64,000 nt of DNA, taken from positions 29,512,001 to 29,576,000 of the forward strand of contig OX485806.1 in the NCBI GenBank assembly GCA_950295325.1, in the 5' to 3' direction. Of this stretch, positions 1-10,371 are shown one piece after another. A model generated the notes under the pieces. The model saw only the letters and a list, made by a program, of their open reading frames with translations, was not told the DNA's origin and made no database searches. This DNA comes from Polytrichum commune (taxonomy: Eukaryota > Streptophyta > Polytrichopsida > Polytrichales > Polytrichaceae). The position numbers and the translations under genes are program-made. Each line of letters begins with the position of its first letter. The stretch's first letter is position 1.

Positions 1-1240
1 GTCTTGTGAGTGAGTCATGTCAATGAAGCAAAGGCTGATTGCCGAGAAAGAAAGGCAATAGCCTAGTGGAAGAAGGAAGAGTCGGAGTCTGAATATGGCC
101 ATAGACAAGAGAGAGACTTCTCTCAGCCTGGTGCACAGGTTAAAGACTATTTGCCTGAGAGAAGGACAAAGAAGCGTTGGCAATTAGGCAGTGAGTGGTA
201 GAGTCTTGGAAGTCTGTAACTTCCGTGAGACTAGGCCTGGGCGATAGGCTATGTTAAGGGAAGTCATGAGAGAAGTCCGTGAGGGTAAATAGTCGAGGTT
301 AAGGCCATTGCCTGCTCGGACAGAGAGCCGAAGCATCGAGGAAGAGCTATCGCCTGAGTCCCTTGGCTATCGCCCGTTTGTTACAGAGAGACTATGAGTG
401 AGAGTTGAGAGAGGAATGTCCTGTAGGGCCATAGGTTTAGCAGGTGTCGTCCCTGAGAGAGAAGAAAGAAAGAGAACAGAGAGGCCGCTCGTGGGAGCAT
501 AGCCAAAGGCCTACTCTAAGACATTACCTGGCGTGTAGCCGTTGCAGTGACTGCAGAGACGAGACGAGTTATTCGCAAGCGTGAGCTGCAAAAGATATTA
601 CCATCTCATGAAAAAGAGATTGACTACTTAGTGTAAGACATTACCAAAGGCTAATACTTTCAAGCTTAAAATGTAATTAGGCCTTAATTAAGGAATATCG
701 CCTACATTGTTGATGCATTGATCATATATAATGCTGTGGGGATTTGTGTGGACAAGTTGCCAAATCAGTTGAAGATGAAGATGATGATTACAGTCTTGTG
801 AAGATTGCCTGGATGACTGTAAGTCAAATTAAGATGAATTAATTTGAAATTATTGCAAAGCTCAATTCTTGTTATGCAAAGACGATGTGGTTACAAAAAG
901 ACATTACCCCGGACTTCGGTCCTGACGAATTGCCAAGGACTACTTGCCAAGCTTTTGAGCTTCACGACTGAAATAGGTCAAAGAAATAGAGTGATAGAAA
1001 CTTTCCCTAAAGATAGGACAGAATAACTTTTGACGGAGGAAGCACAAGGAACCATAAGAGTGGGGAATAAGTGGAATTAAGAAGGAATGAAGGAAGAAAG
1101 ATCCTATGTTGTTATTATAGTCCTTAAATCCAATGTGACATTAACCCTTATAGACACTATCTCAGTCTTCCTGGAGACTTTGTTCCCTGGGTTTTGTTGT
1201 TTTGAGCCATAGCAAAAACTTACTACATAAATTTTTCTAG
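1..1240. other. Non-coding purine-rich segment, LTR-like
   Basis: No protein-like reading frame was recognised. The plus strand is strongly purine-rich and repeats short partly palindromic words of the type GGC(A/G)ATAGCC (around 52, 240, 304, 349 and 364) and 'agacattacc' (around 520, 636 and 900). The right part (about 1130-1240) resembles the end of an LTR: a T-rich run and a CCTGGGTTTTG box. It abuts the point where the LINE coding sequence to the right stops, so it may belong to another element inserted there and extending beyond the left edge. That origin is inference; no second LTR or TSD is visible. Confidence 0.3.
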
Positions 1241-3156
1241 GTTTTCAAGTGGTATCGGGTTCAGTATTCTAGTTGGTGAGGTGTTTATAGGGGATGGGGG
1301 TCTGGCTATAAGTGTGTTGTGTGGGATGTGTAATGTGACTGGATATTGATCTGAATTTAGATTTATGTTTGTATTTGTAGTGGAGGTAAATTTGATATTG
1401 TCTGGGGAGTGAATGTAGAAACCATCTATTAGGCTTGTTGATGTGTAGTTGTAGCCACCTTGTCTGGAGATACTAGTGTTGGTTTGAATATATTCTAAGT
1501 TGAGAGATGTGGTGAAGTTTTTCCATTGGAAGTCTTCTTCTTGTGGGGGGGTGTTAGTGTTGTTATTTTGTCTGCCCTGAGTGCAATATCTCTGTTAAAG
1601 TCACCACATAGTGTGTATATGTGATTGGGGTGTATAGTGATTTCGTTAGTGATTTCGTTTTTAAGGTTTGGGATAAGACATGTGTCTTCTAAGTGCGTGG
1701 GCATATACATGTGTATGATTAGCCAAGGTATTAGTGGGTGGTTATTTATTTTTATTATTTATAAATATGGGGAGATGTTTGCTGGTGTGGGAATTTTGGT
1801 GACATTCCCCAAGAATGCATATTTATGATGGATAAGTGTGAGTAGGCCATCTCTTCCAGGAGTGTAAAGCATTATTTTTTGTATGCACGTTGTGAGTGCT
1901 TGTGTGTTGTTAAAAATGAGTTTGAATTCCGGAAATATATTTTGTATATATTTTGTAGATTTGTTTGCAGTTAGTTTGGTTTCTTGGATATGTATGATTG
2001 TTGTGTTGTTTAGGGAATTGTTTATTAGGCTTTGTAAGTTTGGTAATGAGGTATTGAGCGATGATGCGTTCCATGTTATTATGTTTGTTTCATGTTCGGT
2101 GTTGGTGTTGATTCTTGTGGTTGGTGGGGGAATAGCTAGGAGTGGGGGTGGGTGTGAGTATTCGTTAATGTTTTCTAAGCATCTAAGTGCTTCAATTATC
2201 AATTGGTTCGGAAGGAAGGGAAATTCTTTTTGGAGGGTGATTGATGTGGGTGTAGTCTCTTGGTTGTGGATAAATTCAGATATTTTCGTATGTATTGAGT
2301 TTTTAGGGAGTATTATATCTTGATTGTTTTCTATAAATATTGTGTAGGGGTGTGGTGTCAGTATGTGCCGCTCGGGGGGGTTGGTAAGGTTAGCTAGTCG
2401 AATGATTAATGTGTTGGTCCATATGTTATTAAAGTGGTAATTTTGGGGTTGGGCTAGTATGTTATTGCATGTGTTTATTGAGGGGTGAATGGTAATGATA
2501 AGAGCGTATAGCATATGGGTTGGTGGTGATTGGCTTTGAATTTGGATATATTGGTGTAGATGTAGGTATGTCGTGGTTGCCTGGGGGTGTAGTGGGTGTG
2601 TGTGTTTTAGTATGGGGGCGAATGTATTTGCTATGTGTTGGTACTTAGGTTGTAGTTTTATAGTGTTTGGAATAAAGTATAAGTTGGCTTTTTTTTTTTG
2701 TGTAGCAGGATGTGTATGTAAGATATTAGGCATTGGTCCGGGATTGAGTTCAATGTCCCTGCATTTTAGTAGATCTAATTTGTTAATGAAGTAGTATCCC
2801 TGGAGGTGAAGTGTTTTTGGTCTTTTCCTATTTATTTTTTGATATTTTATGATTGTGAATTTGGCTATAGTAAAGAGATTGGGTATAGCGGGTATGATGT
2901 TTTCTACTTGTTTGGGTGAGAAGTGTGACTTTGCATTATTTGTAGGTATTTGGTTTGTTACTGAGTTAGGTTTCCACTTGTTTATGAGGTGATATGAGTT
3001 ATTATTTGTGTGGCGAGGCCGGTAGGCTGAGGCTGTATTGTTTTTTGGGTAAGGTTTGTATCTTGAGTGAGGGTTGAATTTTAACTGGAAGTTAAGTTTG
3101 AGATGAGGTTTGAGGTTAGGGTGGGGTTTGTGTTTAGGGCGTTTGTTTTTTATGTG
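1220..3156 (-). pseudogene. LINE ORF2 fragment: 2A-like motif followed by EEP (APE-type) endonuclease, no RT
   Basis: The frame is open from 3156 to 1762. It contains the 2A-like motif, about 215 residues of unrecognised sequence, then the EEP domain. Endonuclease motifs in order are I-T-W-N-A (Asn at about 2070-2068), I-Q-E-T-K-L (catalytic Glu), GRDGLLTL, then after a TAA at 1759-1761 in the same frame LCGDFNRDIAL (Asp/Asn pair), and finally IDGFYIHS and NSDQYPVTL. A TAG lies at 1495-1497, and a frame change occurs near a seven-G run at about 1542-1548. The terminal motif is normally S-D-H-x-P; here the His is Gln (codon at 1346-1348), so cleavage activity would be lost. Downstream of ILNPIPLENLEKF coding stops and no reverse transcriptase follows. 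An upstream TGA at 3157-3159 separates this from more frame-compatible A/C-rich sequence. Confidence 0.75.
2734..2757 (-). other. 2A-like ribosome-skipping motif D-I-E-L-N-P-G-P
   Basis: Translated on the minus strand in the same frame as the EEP domain, the sequence reads Leu-Leu-Lys-Cys-Arg then D-I-E-L-N-P-G-P and Met-Pro-Asn. All invariant positions of the 2A consensus D-(V/I)-E-x-N-P-G-P are present, preceded by the Leu-Leu often seen upstream; the Gly that often precedes Asp is Arg here. 2A peptides make the ribosome skip the Gly-Pro bond and release two proteins from one frame. They are known in some animal and trypanosome non-LTR retrotransposons at the N-terminus of the endonuclease-RT ORF, which is the position seen here. 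Function in this copy is inferred, not shown. Confidence 0.75.
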
Positions 3157-4760
3157 TCATTTGTTGTTTGTTGGGTGGTGAGGCCGGTGGACTGAGGCCA
3201 TTTTGTTTTTTGGGTAAAGTTTGTGTTTGGTGTGGGGGTTTAATTTTGAGTGGAGGTGGGTTTTGGGGTGGGATTTGTGGTTTTGGTGGGTGTTATGTTT
3301 AGTTAATAAGTGTGTGTGTGTGTGGCCTTTAGGTATATGGTTTGTGGTTATGTGAGGCTTCCACTTGTTTGTGATGTGGTGTATGAAGTTTGTTTTGTGG
3401 CGAGGCTGGTAGGCCGAGGTCGTTTTGTTCTTTTGGTAGGGTTTGTGTTTTGAGTGGAGGTTAGGTTTTGATTGGGGGTAAAGTGTGGGGTTTGGATGCA
3501 AGTTGTGATTAGGATGAAGTTTATGCAGTGGATGAGATTTTAATTTAGGTTGGGTTTCTTGTTTTGAGTGAGGATTATACTTTGGATGGTATTTGTGTCT
3601 TGGATGCACTTTGTTTTTCGGATGAAGTCTCTGTTTTGGGTGTACTCTATATTTCGGATAACGCTTTTCCTTTGGATGAAGATTGTGTCTTGGGTGAGGG
3701 TTATGTCTTGGATGAGTTTTGTATTGTGGGTGGGGTTGGAGTATTTTGTGATCACATTGTAGGGCGGGTGTAATGTTTCCTAGTTGTTTGGGAAAAAGGT
3801 GGGTATGTGTGTTGTCTTTAGTTGTGTGGTTTGTTATTGCATTAGGTTCCCCTTTGTTTGTGAAGTGGTATTTGTTATTATTTTTATGGCGAGGCCGGTA
3901 GGCCGAGGCCGTTTTGTGTTTGGGTGAGATTTTGTATTTTTTGTGGGGGTGAGGTTGTGCTTTGGGACAAAGTCTTGGGTGGGGTTTGAGGTTTTGATAT
4001 GGGTATGGGTTGATTGTTTGTGATTTATTTTTATTTATTTTTTGGTGTTTTATGGGTACGGGTGTGGGTAGTTTTATGTTTCCTAAATGTATGGGTGAAG
4101 AGTGTGTGTATGTGTATTCTTTGTGTGTGTGGTTTGTTATTTTGTTAGGTTTCCATTTGTTTGTGGGTTGGTATTTAGTATTAGTTTTGTTGATTTTGGC
4201 TTTATTTTGTGTGTTATTAGATTTTTTATGCGTTCGGTTTTAGTTGTTATACTATGGTTGGGTAGGGTGTGTGTTATGTTTCTTGATTGTCTAGATGTGA
4301 GGGGGGGATATGTATTGTCTTTAGGGATGTACGTTGTTATTGTGCGAGGTTTTTGATGCGTACTTGATATACTTGATATACTTGATGTAATGAGGTAGTA
4401 TTTATATAAGTTGAGTATCTTTGGTTTTTTCTTATTTGGTTTTTGATATTTGGTGAGTGTAAGTTTTGTTATGGGAGGGATGTTGGGTAGGGTGGGTATA
4501 ATGTTTTTTGGTTGTTTGGGTACGGAGTGTAATTTTGCATGGTTTGTTGGTATTTGAATTGTTATTGAGTTAGGTTTCCAATTATTTATGAAGTGGTGTT
4601 TGCAATTAGGTTTGTGGTAAGGCCGGTAGGCCGATGCCATTTTGCTTTTTGGGTATCTTTTGTGGTTTGAATAGGAGTTAGGTTTTGAGCGGGGACAAAG
4701 TTTGGGGTTTGGATGTGGGTTGTGTTTAGGATGAAGTTTATTTTGTAGGAGTGTTTTTAA
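2880..4760 (-). repeat. Degenerate internal repeat array upstream of the 2A motif
   Basis: At least five copies of a module recur at variable spacing. One marker is the plus-strand string GAGGCCGGTAGGCCGAGGCC and variants near 3014, 3180, 3400, 3890 and 4620; on the minus strand it encodes K-(M/T)-A-S-(A/V)-Y-R-P. A second marker encodes N-(K/N)-W-K-P-N-S, and a third encodes the stretch just upstream of the 2A motif. The best pair (about 3340-3660 and 4560-4880) is about 1.2 kb apart. The copies lie in different frames (the one at 4620 is out of phase with 3890), so the array as it stands is not one open protein. The coding strand is A/C-rich and His/Lys/Pro-rich; such composition gives long open frames by chance, so coding status is uncertain. 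Confidence 0.6.
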
Positions 4761-5230
4761 GTTGGGATGTGTTGCTTGTTTTGGGTGTGAACTATGTTTT
4801 GGATGAAATATGCGTTTTGGATGACATTCGTTCGTTGGATGGAGTATGTGTTTTGGGCACCTACCGTATTTCGTATGGAGATTGTTTTTTGAATGAGGTG
4901 GGAGGTATTTTGAGTTGAGGGTATGCTTTGTGTGACCATTGTACGTTGAACGGTAGTACTTTCTATGTTTGTTGTTTTGTATGTGGGGATTGTATTTTGG
5001 TTTGAGTATTGGGTATGTAGTTTTTTGTTGTATATTGTATTTATTCGGGTATAGGAGGCGTATTTTGTATTTGTATACCATATGGTTTTTTGGGTGTTGT
5101 GGAATACCTTCTTTGTTGTTATGGTATTTTGTATTTATTCTAGTATATGTTTCTTGTATATGTCTATATATGTATATATGTATATGGTAGCATTGCGATA
5201 AATGCTTTTTTATTTCTTGGCGGTTTGTGG

Positions 5231-7276
5231 TCAATCCACATTTGGTTGGTCTTTTAGCATAAGGTTTGGTTTAACCACACCCGTAATTTGTTGCATTCCC
5301 GTAAGTGCCAAAGTCAAGGTGCTTTGGATGTCCATCATCTGTTTTTTGAGTTTTTCGTTTATTTCATCCCCATAGATGTGTGCTTCTTTTACTATGTCAT
5401 CTTTTAACTCCTTCATATCCTTGTGGAGTTCAAGTTTGAGTTTTTTGTTACCTTCCTCAATGGCCTCTTTCATGACGGTAAGAACGTCCCCCTTTGTTGC
5501 ACTTGCTTCTCCTTGTGTTTGGTTTTGGATGGCTTCAATTGTGTTTACCAAACACGTATTAGTATCTTCAAAACCAAATTTGATTAGTAACTCTTTGGGG
5601 GATTTGTCATTTCCATCAAGGCTCCGGCGGTGTGGGGTAATTTCCACATGGTAGGCCCCAATTTTTGCTTCTTTACCCACAAACTTCCTATACACAAAGG
5701 GGTTGAGGCATTCCACATTGGCACTCCCATTGTGTCTCAAGCCATCTTGCTTGTGGAACCAAATAGATACCACATTTTTGGTTCCTAGTACCTTGCAAAT
5801 TTCAAGAGAGGTGTCTTCAATATTCATCAAAATGGGGAGGTTGTAGAAGGTTAGGGTAAGAGCCTCTTTCCTTGCCTTTTGCTCCATAGTAAGAGAGGGG
5901 CCCTTTGTCACTTGCCCATCAAGGATTTGGTGGTGTGTAGATACTTGGAGAGTTTGTATTTTCTTAGCTTGAAGGGGGGTAGGAGCAACAATGTAGGCAT
6001 AGTTGTTAGCGGTGGTCTTTTGTACTTCTACAATTTCAAAGTTATGACCTCTTCTAAAGCTATTTTCAATGATATCAAGAAAGAGAGCATGAGATGTCAA
6101 TCCTACTAGAGTGTCATTTGAAATTTTGATGGAGAGGTTGTTATTCCTAGCAATGGAGTGATATGATTTACGTATCTTGCCTAGGCTTCCAACATTTGAG
6201 TGGGGCTCAAGGTGGAGAATGAAGGGTCTAAGACCCGTGAGTAAGGCTACTCCATCGGTTTGGGGGTGAAGGAGGTGGAGTTTGACTATCCCAACCCAAA
6301 CTCCCTTAACCCCTCCTCTCTTGATACTCATCCATAGGACCGAGATAGGTTCAATGAGGTTAGTTCCTAATGGAATGTGAATGTCATTTAGCCTCTCTTT
6401 AACAAGCTCTTTGACATGGTTATGAAATAGGGGGTTGTTGGGGAGTTGAAAATGAATGGCAATTTGAAAGTCTAAGGACATGCAAGAGATGGGGTCAATT
6501 TCTATCTCTGATGGGAGTTGAGTGAGGTTAAGATGTTAACCCGGTAATCCATCACTTCTCTCACTTGGGTACAAAGTTTGTGGCACTCTTGGGTATGAAA
6601 TGCTTACACTCTCTAATTCCTCGGCTTCCTTACGGGGGATGCCTCTTGTGGTTCTATCAGCAATGGTTTCATCATTGAACAATTCATCAATTCCTTGCTC
6701 AATTGCAAGTTTTTCCATAACTTCAAATCCTAACCATAATTTGAGTTTTGGGTCTGATGTGGGCTCTGTGACATGAACCACATTACGGGGAGAAATCACC
6801 TTGTGGGAATTCGAGGGTGGGGATGTCCCGGCCCGATCTCTAGCTCTCTTCCCATTGGCTGCAGCTCGGGCATTTGTTTTGGCCTTCTCTGCAAGGAGTT
6901 TATTTAGGCTTTGAGTGGGCGAGTCAATCTCCATTATGTCTTCCTCGTCACCAAAAACCTTTGCTAGGGTTTCTGGAATCAGGTCCCTTCCCTCCGTGTT
7001 GCTGTTGTCTCGGAGAGGGGCTCTTGATGCGGCCATCTCCGTTAAGTTTGGGCTTCGGGGTCTGTTTCCGCTTGTGGGATCTGCAATGTCGGGGCTGTGA
7101 TTGCTCTGGCGCCGCTCTCCTTGCTCTGGTTCGGTGCACTCACATGTGATTCGGTGCTGCTCACCTTCCCGAATACAATGTGTTTGAGATCTGCCTATTT
7201 TGCTAGGGATTACTCCGCCTCTTCTCCAGCTCCATTCGTTGTCTCGGTGTAGAAGGTAGGGATTACTATAGATCAC
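5231..7276 (-). pseudogene. LINE ORF1 protein, RRM-like with C-terminal coiled coil, broken by one stop codon
   Basis: Two open stretches (7276-6539 and 6535-5234) lie in the same reading frame, separated only by one TAA at 6536-6538, so they form one ORF of 682 codons counting that stop. In the second part, numbered from the ATG at 6481, residues about 205-295 look like an RNA recognition motif: a beta strand LTFYNLP (RNP2-like), a helix, then HNGSANVECLN (RNP1-like) and a closing strand AYHVEITPH. Residues about 330-390 are a Lys/Glu-rich amphipathic coiled coil. RRM plus coiled coil is a known architecture of LINE ORF1 RNA chaperones that coat the transcript. The first half is polar and low in recognisable structure and carries an RKR-type basic stretch. 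The single stop marks a lightly decayed copy. Confidence 0.65.
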
Positions 7277-7560
7277 TGTGAATCTATCTCTTTGTTTGGC
7301 AACTTGTGACTCTCCGTTGTAGTCTCGGATCTCTCCGCAATTTGCACAGGATCTTGCTGGTTTTTGTTTGCTGGAGGTTGCTCCTTTTTCGATCCAACGC
7401 CGCTTGCCTCTGATTCGGTGATGGATTTGTTGTCCAATGAGCTCGGTGTCAGATTCGGTGTAATCGCAGGTTTTTTGATGTTGTTATATTCCCTGATAGT
7501 AGTGTGTACGAGATCTGCCTATTTTGTTGTAGGTTACTCCTCCTCTGCGTACGTCTCGAT
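7150..7560 (-). repeat. Duplicated segment at the LINE 5' end
   Basis: The word GATCTGCCTATTTTG followed by a similar context (xxGxTTACTCCxCCTCT) occurs at about 7189 and again at about 7511. In minus translation both encode a K-I-G-R-S-(Q/R)-T-H string. The second copy lies upstream of the ORF1 start, so it sits in the 5' untranslated region. LINE 5' regions with internal repeats are common and can carry promoter units; here this is inference. Confidence 0.5.
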
Positions 7561-7699
7561 GTGGGGCGTCGTCTTTTTTGCAGTCTCCTTGGATTTCTTC
7601 TACGACACCCTTTCTGCAACCTCCACCGCCTTCTGCTACGACCCCTTCTTGCGCTCCACTGTCTTGGGTCGGTGGTTCTCCCACTAGTGGATCGGGCTT

Positions 7700-8516
7700 G
7701 TAACAAGAGTTTAGTTCTAAATCTAGGGGACATGCATATATGCTATGTTTGAAAAGCAAGATAAATGTATTAATGATATAAATGAAAGAGAAAAGGAGCT
7801 CCTTCTGTGCGACTCTCTGGCTATTGCTGAAAACTGTAATTTTGGTACAATGTGACGATCGGGAGTATCGATGTGCTTGAGTCCTGGGTGTTTGCTACCT
7901 CTCTCGCCGTGTTGCATAAAAAACCTCAGATCTAGATTACTACAAGCAAAAATGAAGTTTTAATCTCAATCACAACCAATCAGAGCCCCGGCTCTTTTAG
8001 AGTACTCTCTCCTTGAGATCTCACTACCATTTACACACGCTTGAGTCTCTAGATTTGGGACTTAAGCATTCACAGGTACCCCTCAACACATCCAATCACC
8101 TCTTCAAGCACCCTGACCATCTGTTGTCTAGTGTATGCGGGGTCACTGCGAGGCCAGCTCCTGGCAGCACATGCACTAGTCTCCAGTGGCTCACTTCACA
8201 GTCTCACACCATACCAGAAAATACGGAGCCCTTAGCAACTCCTCATCTCTCTCTTCTCCTGTATGTGCTGAGCTACAATATTCATAAGTATAGGTAGGTT
8301 GTAGAAGGTCAGCTATAGTAGAAATACATATGACCACACCTTCACCCTCCCTTTACCCCTCCACTACAAGCCAAGGTAGGTCCCAAATCAAGCGATAAGG
8401 GCTTCTCATGAGGTGGCAATGCATATGTGGACAAACACATCAAACAAAGACTCTTGAGTTTGAGAGGTCTTACTTAACTTAACTTGACAAAGAAGATAAG
8501 TTGATGCACTTTGTGT

Positions 8517-8550
<34 letters not shown>

Positions 8551-10370
8551 TGGCACAAATTGAAATTCAATTGCAAAAGAGGAATTGATGCACGTTGTAT
8601 AGGGATATGATTTTTAAATTTTAAATTTTTTATACAATTGAGACGAAGATCAAGTTTCATTGGGGTTGACTTCTTATAACATTCATGGGTAGGCCCTAGT
8701 TAATTACTGGGAGGCCAAAAATGGAGCTCTCAACACATTTTCAAACCCGTGTATTAGTTCTCAATTAGATACTATTAGTGATTCGGTGCTCATTTTTTTA
8801 CCATAATTATGTTATTAAAGTCAAAATTGGGGATGCCCACCTCTTTGAGTTTGGGCCCCTACCACTAGTACCCCAAGGTGAAAATGCAATCCATTATATT
8901 ATAGCATGTAGTTCTTTTTTAAAGAGACAATTTGACTTTATAATTAGCATTAGAGGCCCCAAATCAATCTAGATGGACTCATTTGACATGCATCAACCAC
9001 AAAGCTATGGGGGGCATGTTTTTACTAGACCTTTATTGCGGTAATAACGGTGGGCCCAACTAAAAGAGGTGGATGTCTAGCCCTAGTTGATGAAGTTGGG
9101 GGAATAACATGATGTTGATTTTTATTTATTCAATAAAACCACCTCCAAAAGTGTTGGGGTGTCGCAGTGTGGTCTTAAGATATGTGGGTCTTATGTGGTC
9201 ACTCATCTTGATACAACACCTACATTTGAAATGCATTTGATACACCTTATTTATAGGCAAGAAGAACTACCAAAAAGTCATGTGCTACTCTGATGAGACC
9301 GGACTATGTGCATAAAGTACATGCACCATTCTACATGCAATTCAATGAACACACCTAGGAAGGCAAATATGATCATTCACTATGATTCCTACAACATTTG
9401 CTTGTCAACTAACACCAAGAAACTTGAAATGACAATTTGCATGATTCATAATTGCTAACCATATGAGATTGTTCTTGACTCAATTCAACAATTATGATTG
9501 TATGTGGAGTTGGTTGTGCCCACAATAAAGTAAGCAAACCTTTCACGGTCATTGCCAATCGAACAAGTACATTTGAATGACATGTGGTTAGGTGATTGGA
9601 GTGGATGTAAGATTGGACACCAAAATAATACCCAAAAAAACATGTGTATATGAGAGATTGGATGCATGCTCCAAATATTTGATTTATTCTAGGTTGATAT
9701 TCAATGTACTTGGGTGGGAGGGGGGGGAACCTATATCATCATTTAATGTCATTGAGAAGCTTCAATTTCACAATGAAAAAGATATTCACATGAGCTTCAA
9801 AATATATTGGGGAAAATGGCTATGAACACGATTTGAAAAATGGCCATCATCTCATACTCATTGCATGTGTCACAACCTACAAGAAGTGAGTGCAAACCAT
9901 TTCACACATGCTTACCTTAATGCCACATATTAGAGTTATCCGTAACATCTCTCAAAGAGGGATGACACTATGGGTTTGATCCTTCGAGAGAGAACATTCT
10001 ATTAAGAGCTCGATAGCTCATCGTGTATTGGAGTTTGTTTTGACGTTTGAGATGAAACTGTTGAGACCAACTCCTCCTAAACTTTGAGAGAATCGTAAGA
10101 TCTAAACTAGGGTATGTACATGGGACCCACTGCACTAAATCACGGATGAAGTTGCTATGCAAGGCTAGCTTGGCCCATCCATCCTAGTAGGACAAGCTAG
10201 AAAGTAAGTGTTCAATAACCCGACACCACTCTTCAAGTATGGTAATTCAAGTATTAAGAAAACTTGGTTGACGTTGTATTAATTCTCATAAACTCAAGGT
10301 GTTGGCACCGTGTAAACCCATGGTTTCATCTACATTACTCTACAAGTAACTCTATTGCACAGTAGTACAA
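7700..10370. other. Intergenic, no gene recognised
   Basis: Only short open frames without recognisable domains were seen. The stretch holds a tetranucleotide microsatellite at about 8516-8550, described separately, and otherwise unique-looking AT-rich DNA. Confidence 0.5.
8516..8550. repeat. (ATAG)n microsatellite
   Basis: About eight uninterrupted ATAG units. Confidence 0.95.
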
Positions 10371-10371
10371 T

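Larger units (their letters stand above)
1215..7700 (-). mobile_element. Decayed non-LTR retrotransposon (LINE) with RRM-like ORF1, 2A-like motif and APE-type endonuclease
   Basis: The element reads right to left. In order it has a 5' region with an internal duplication (about 7690-7280), ORF1 (7276-5231), an A/C-rich repeat-bearing stretch (5230-2880), a 2A-like motif (2757-2734) and an endonuclease/exonuclease/phosphatase (EEP) domain (about 2088-1290). The reverse transcriptase expected after the EEP domain is absent: coding similarity ends at about 1220. LINE insertions usually lose the 5' end, so a missing 3' part suggests secondary disruption, with the RT possibly left of the window. 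Three in-frame stops and a frameshift in ORF2 and one stop in ORF1 show the copy is dead. The exact 5' end and clade cannot be fixed without the RT. Confidence 0.8.

Noticed and set aside
1251-1265. TGGTATCGGGTTC resembles a copia-type primer binding site after a CA-ending LTR
   Set aside because: The match to the initiator tRNA-Met site is only partial, and the same bases encode the LINE linker (N-P-I-P-L-E) on the other strand, so it is probably coincidence.
3564-4356. Plus-strand Val/Phe-rich open frames resembling membrane proteins
   Set aside because: They are mirror products of the GT-rich plus strand of the LINE repeat region.
4137-5234. Long minus-strand open frame of 365 codons
   Set aside because: It begins at a non-ATG codon, is A/C-rich and low in complexity, and the repeat copies within the region are in different frames. 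It is described as a repeat array, not a gene.
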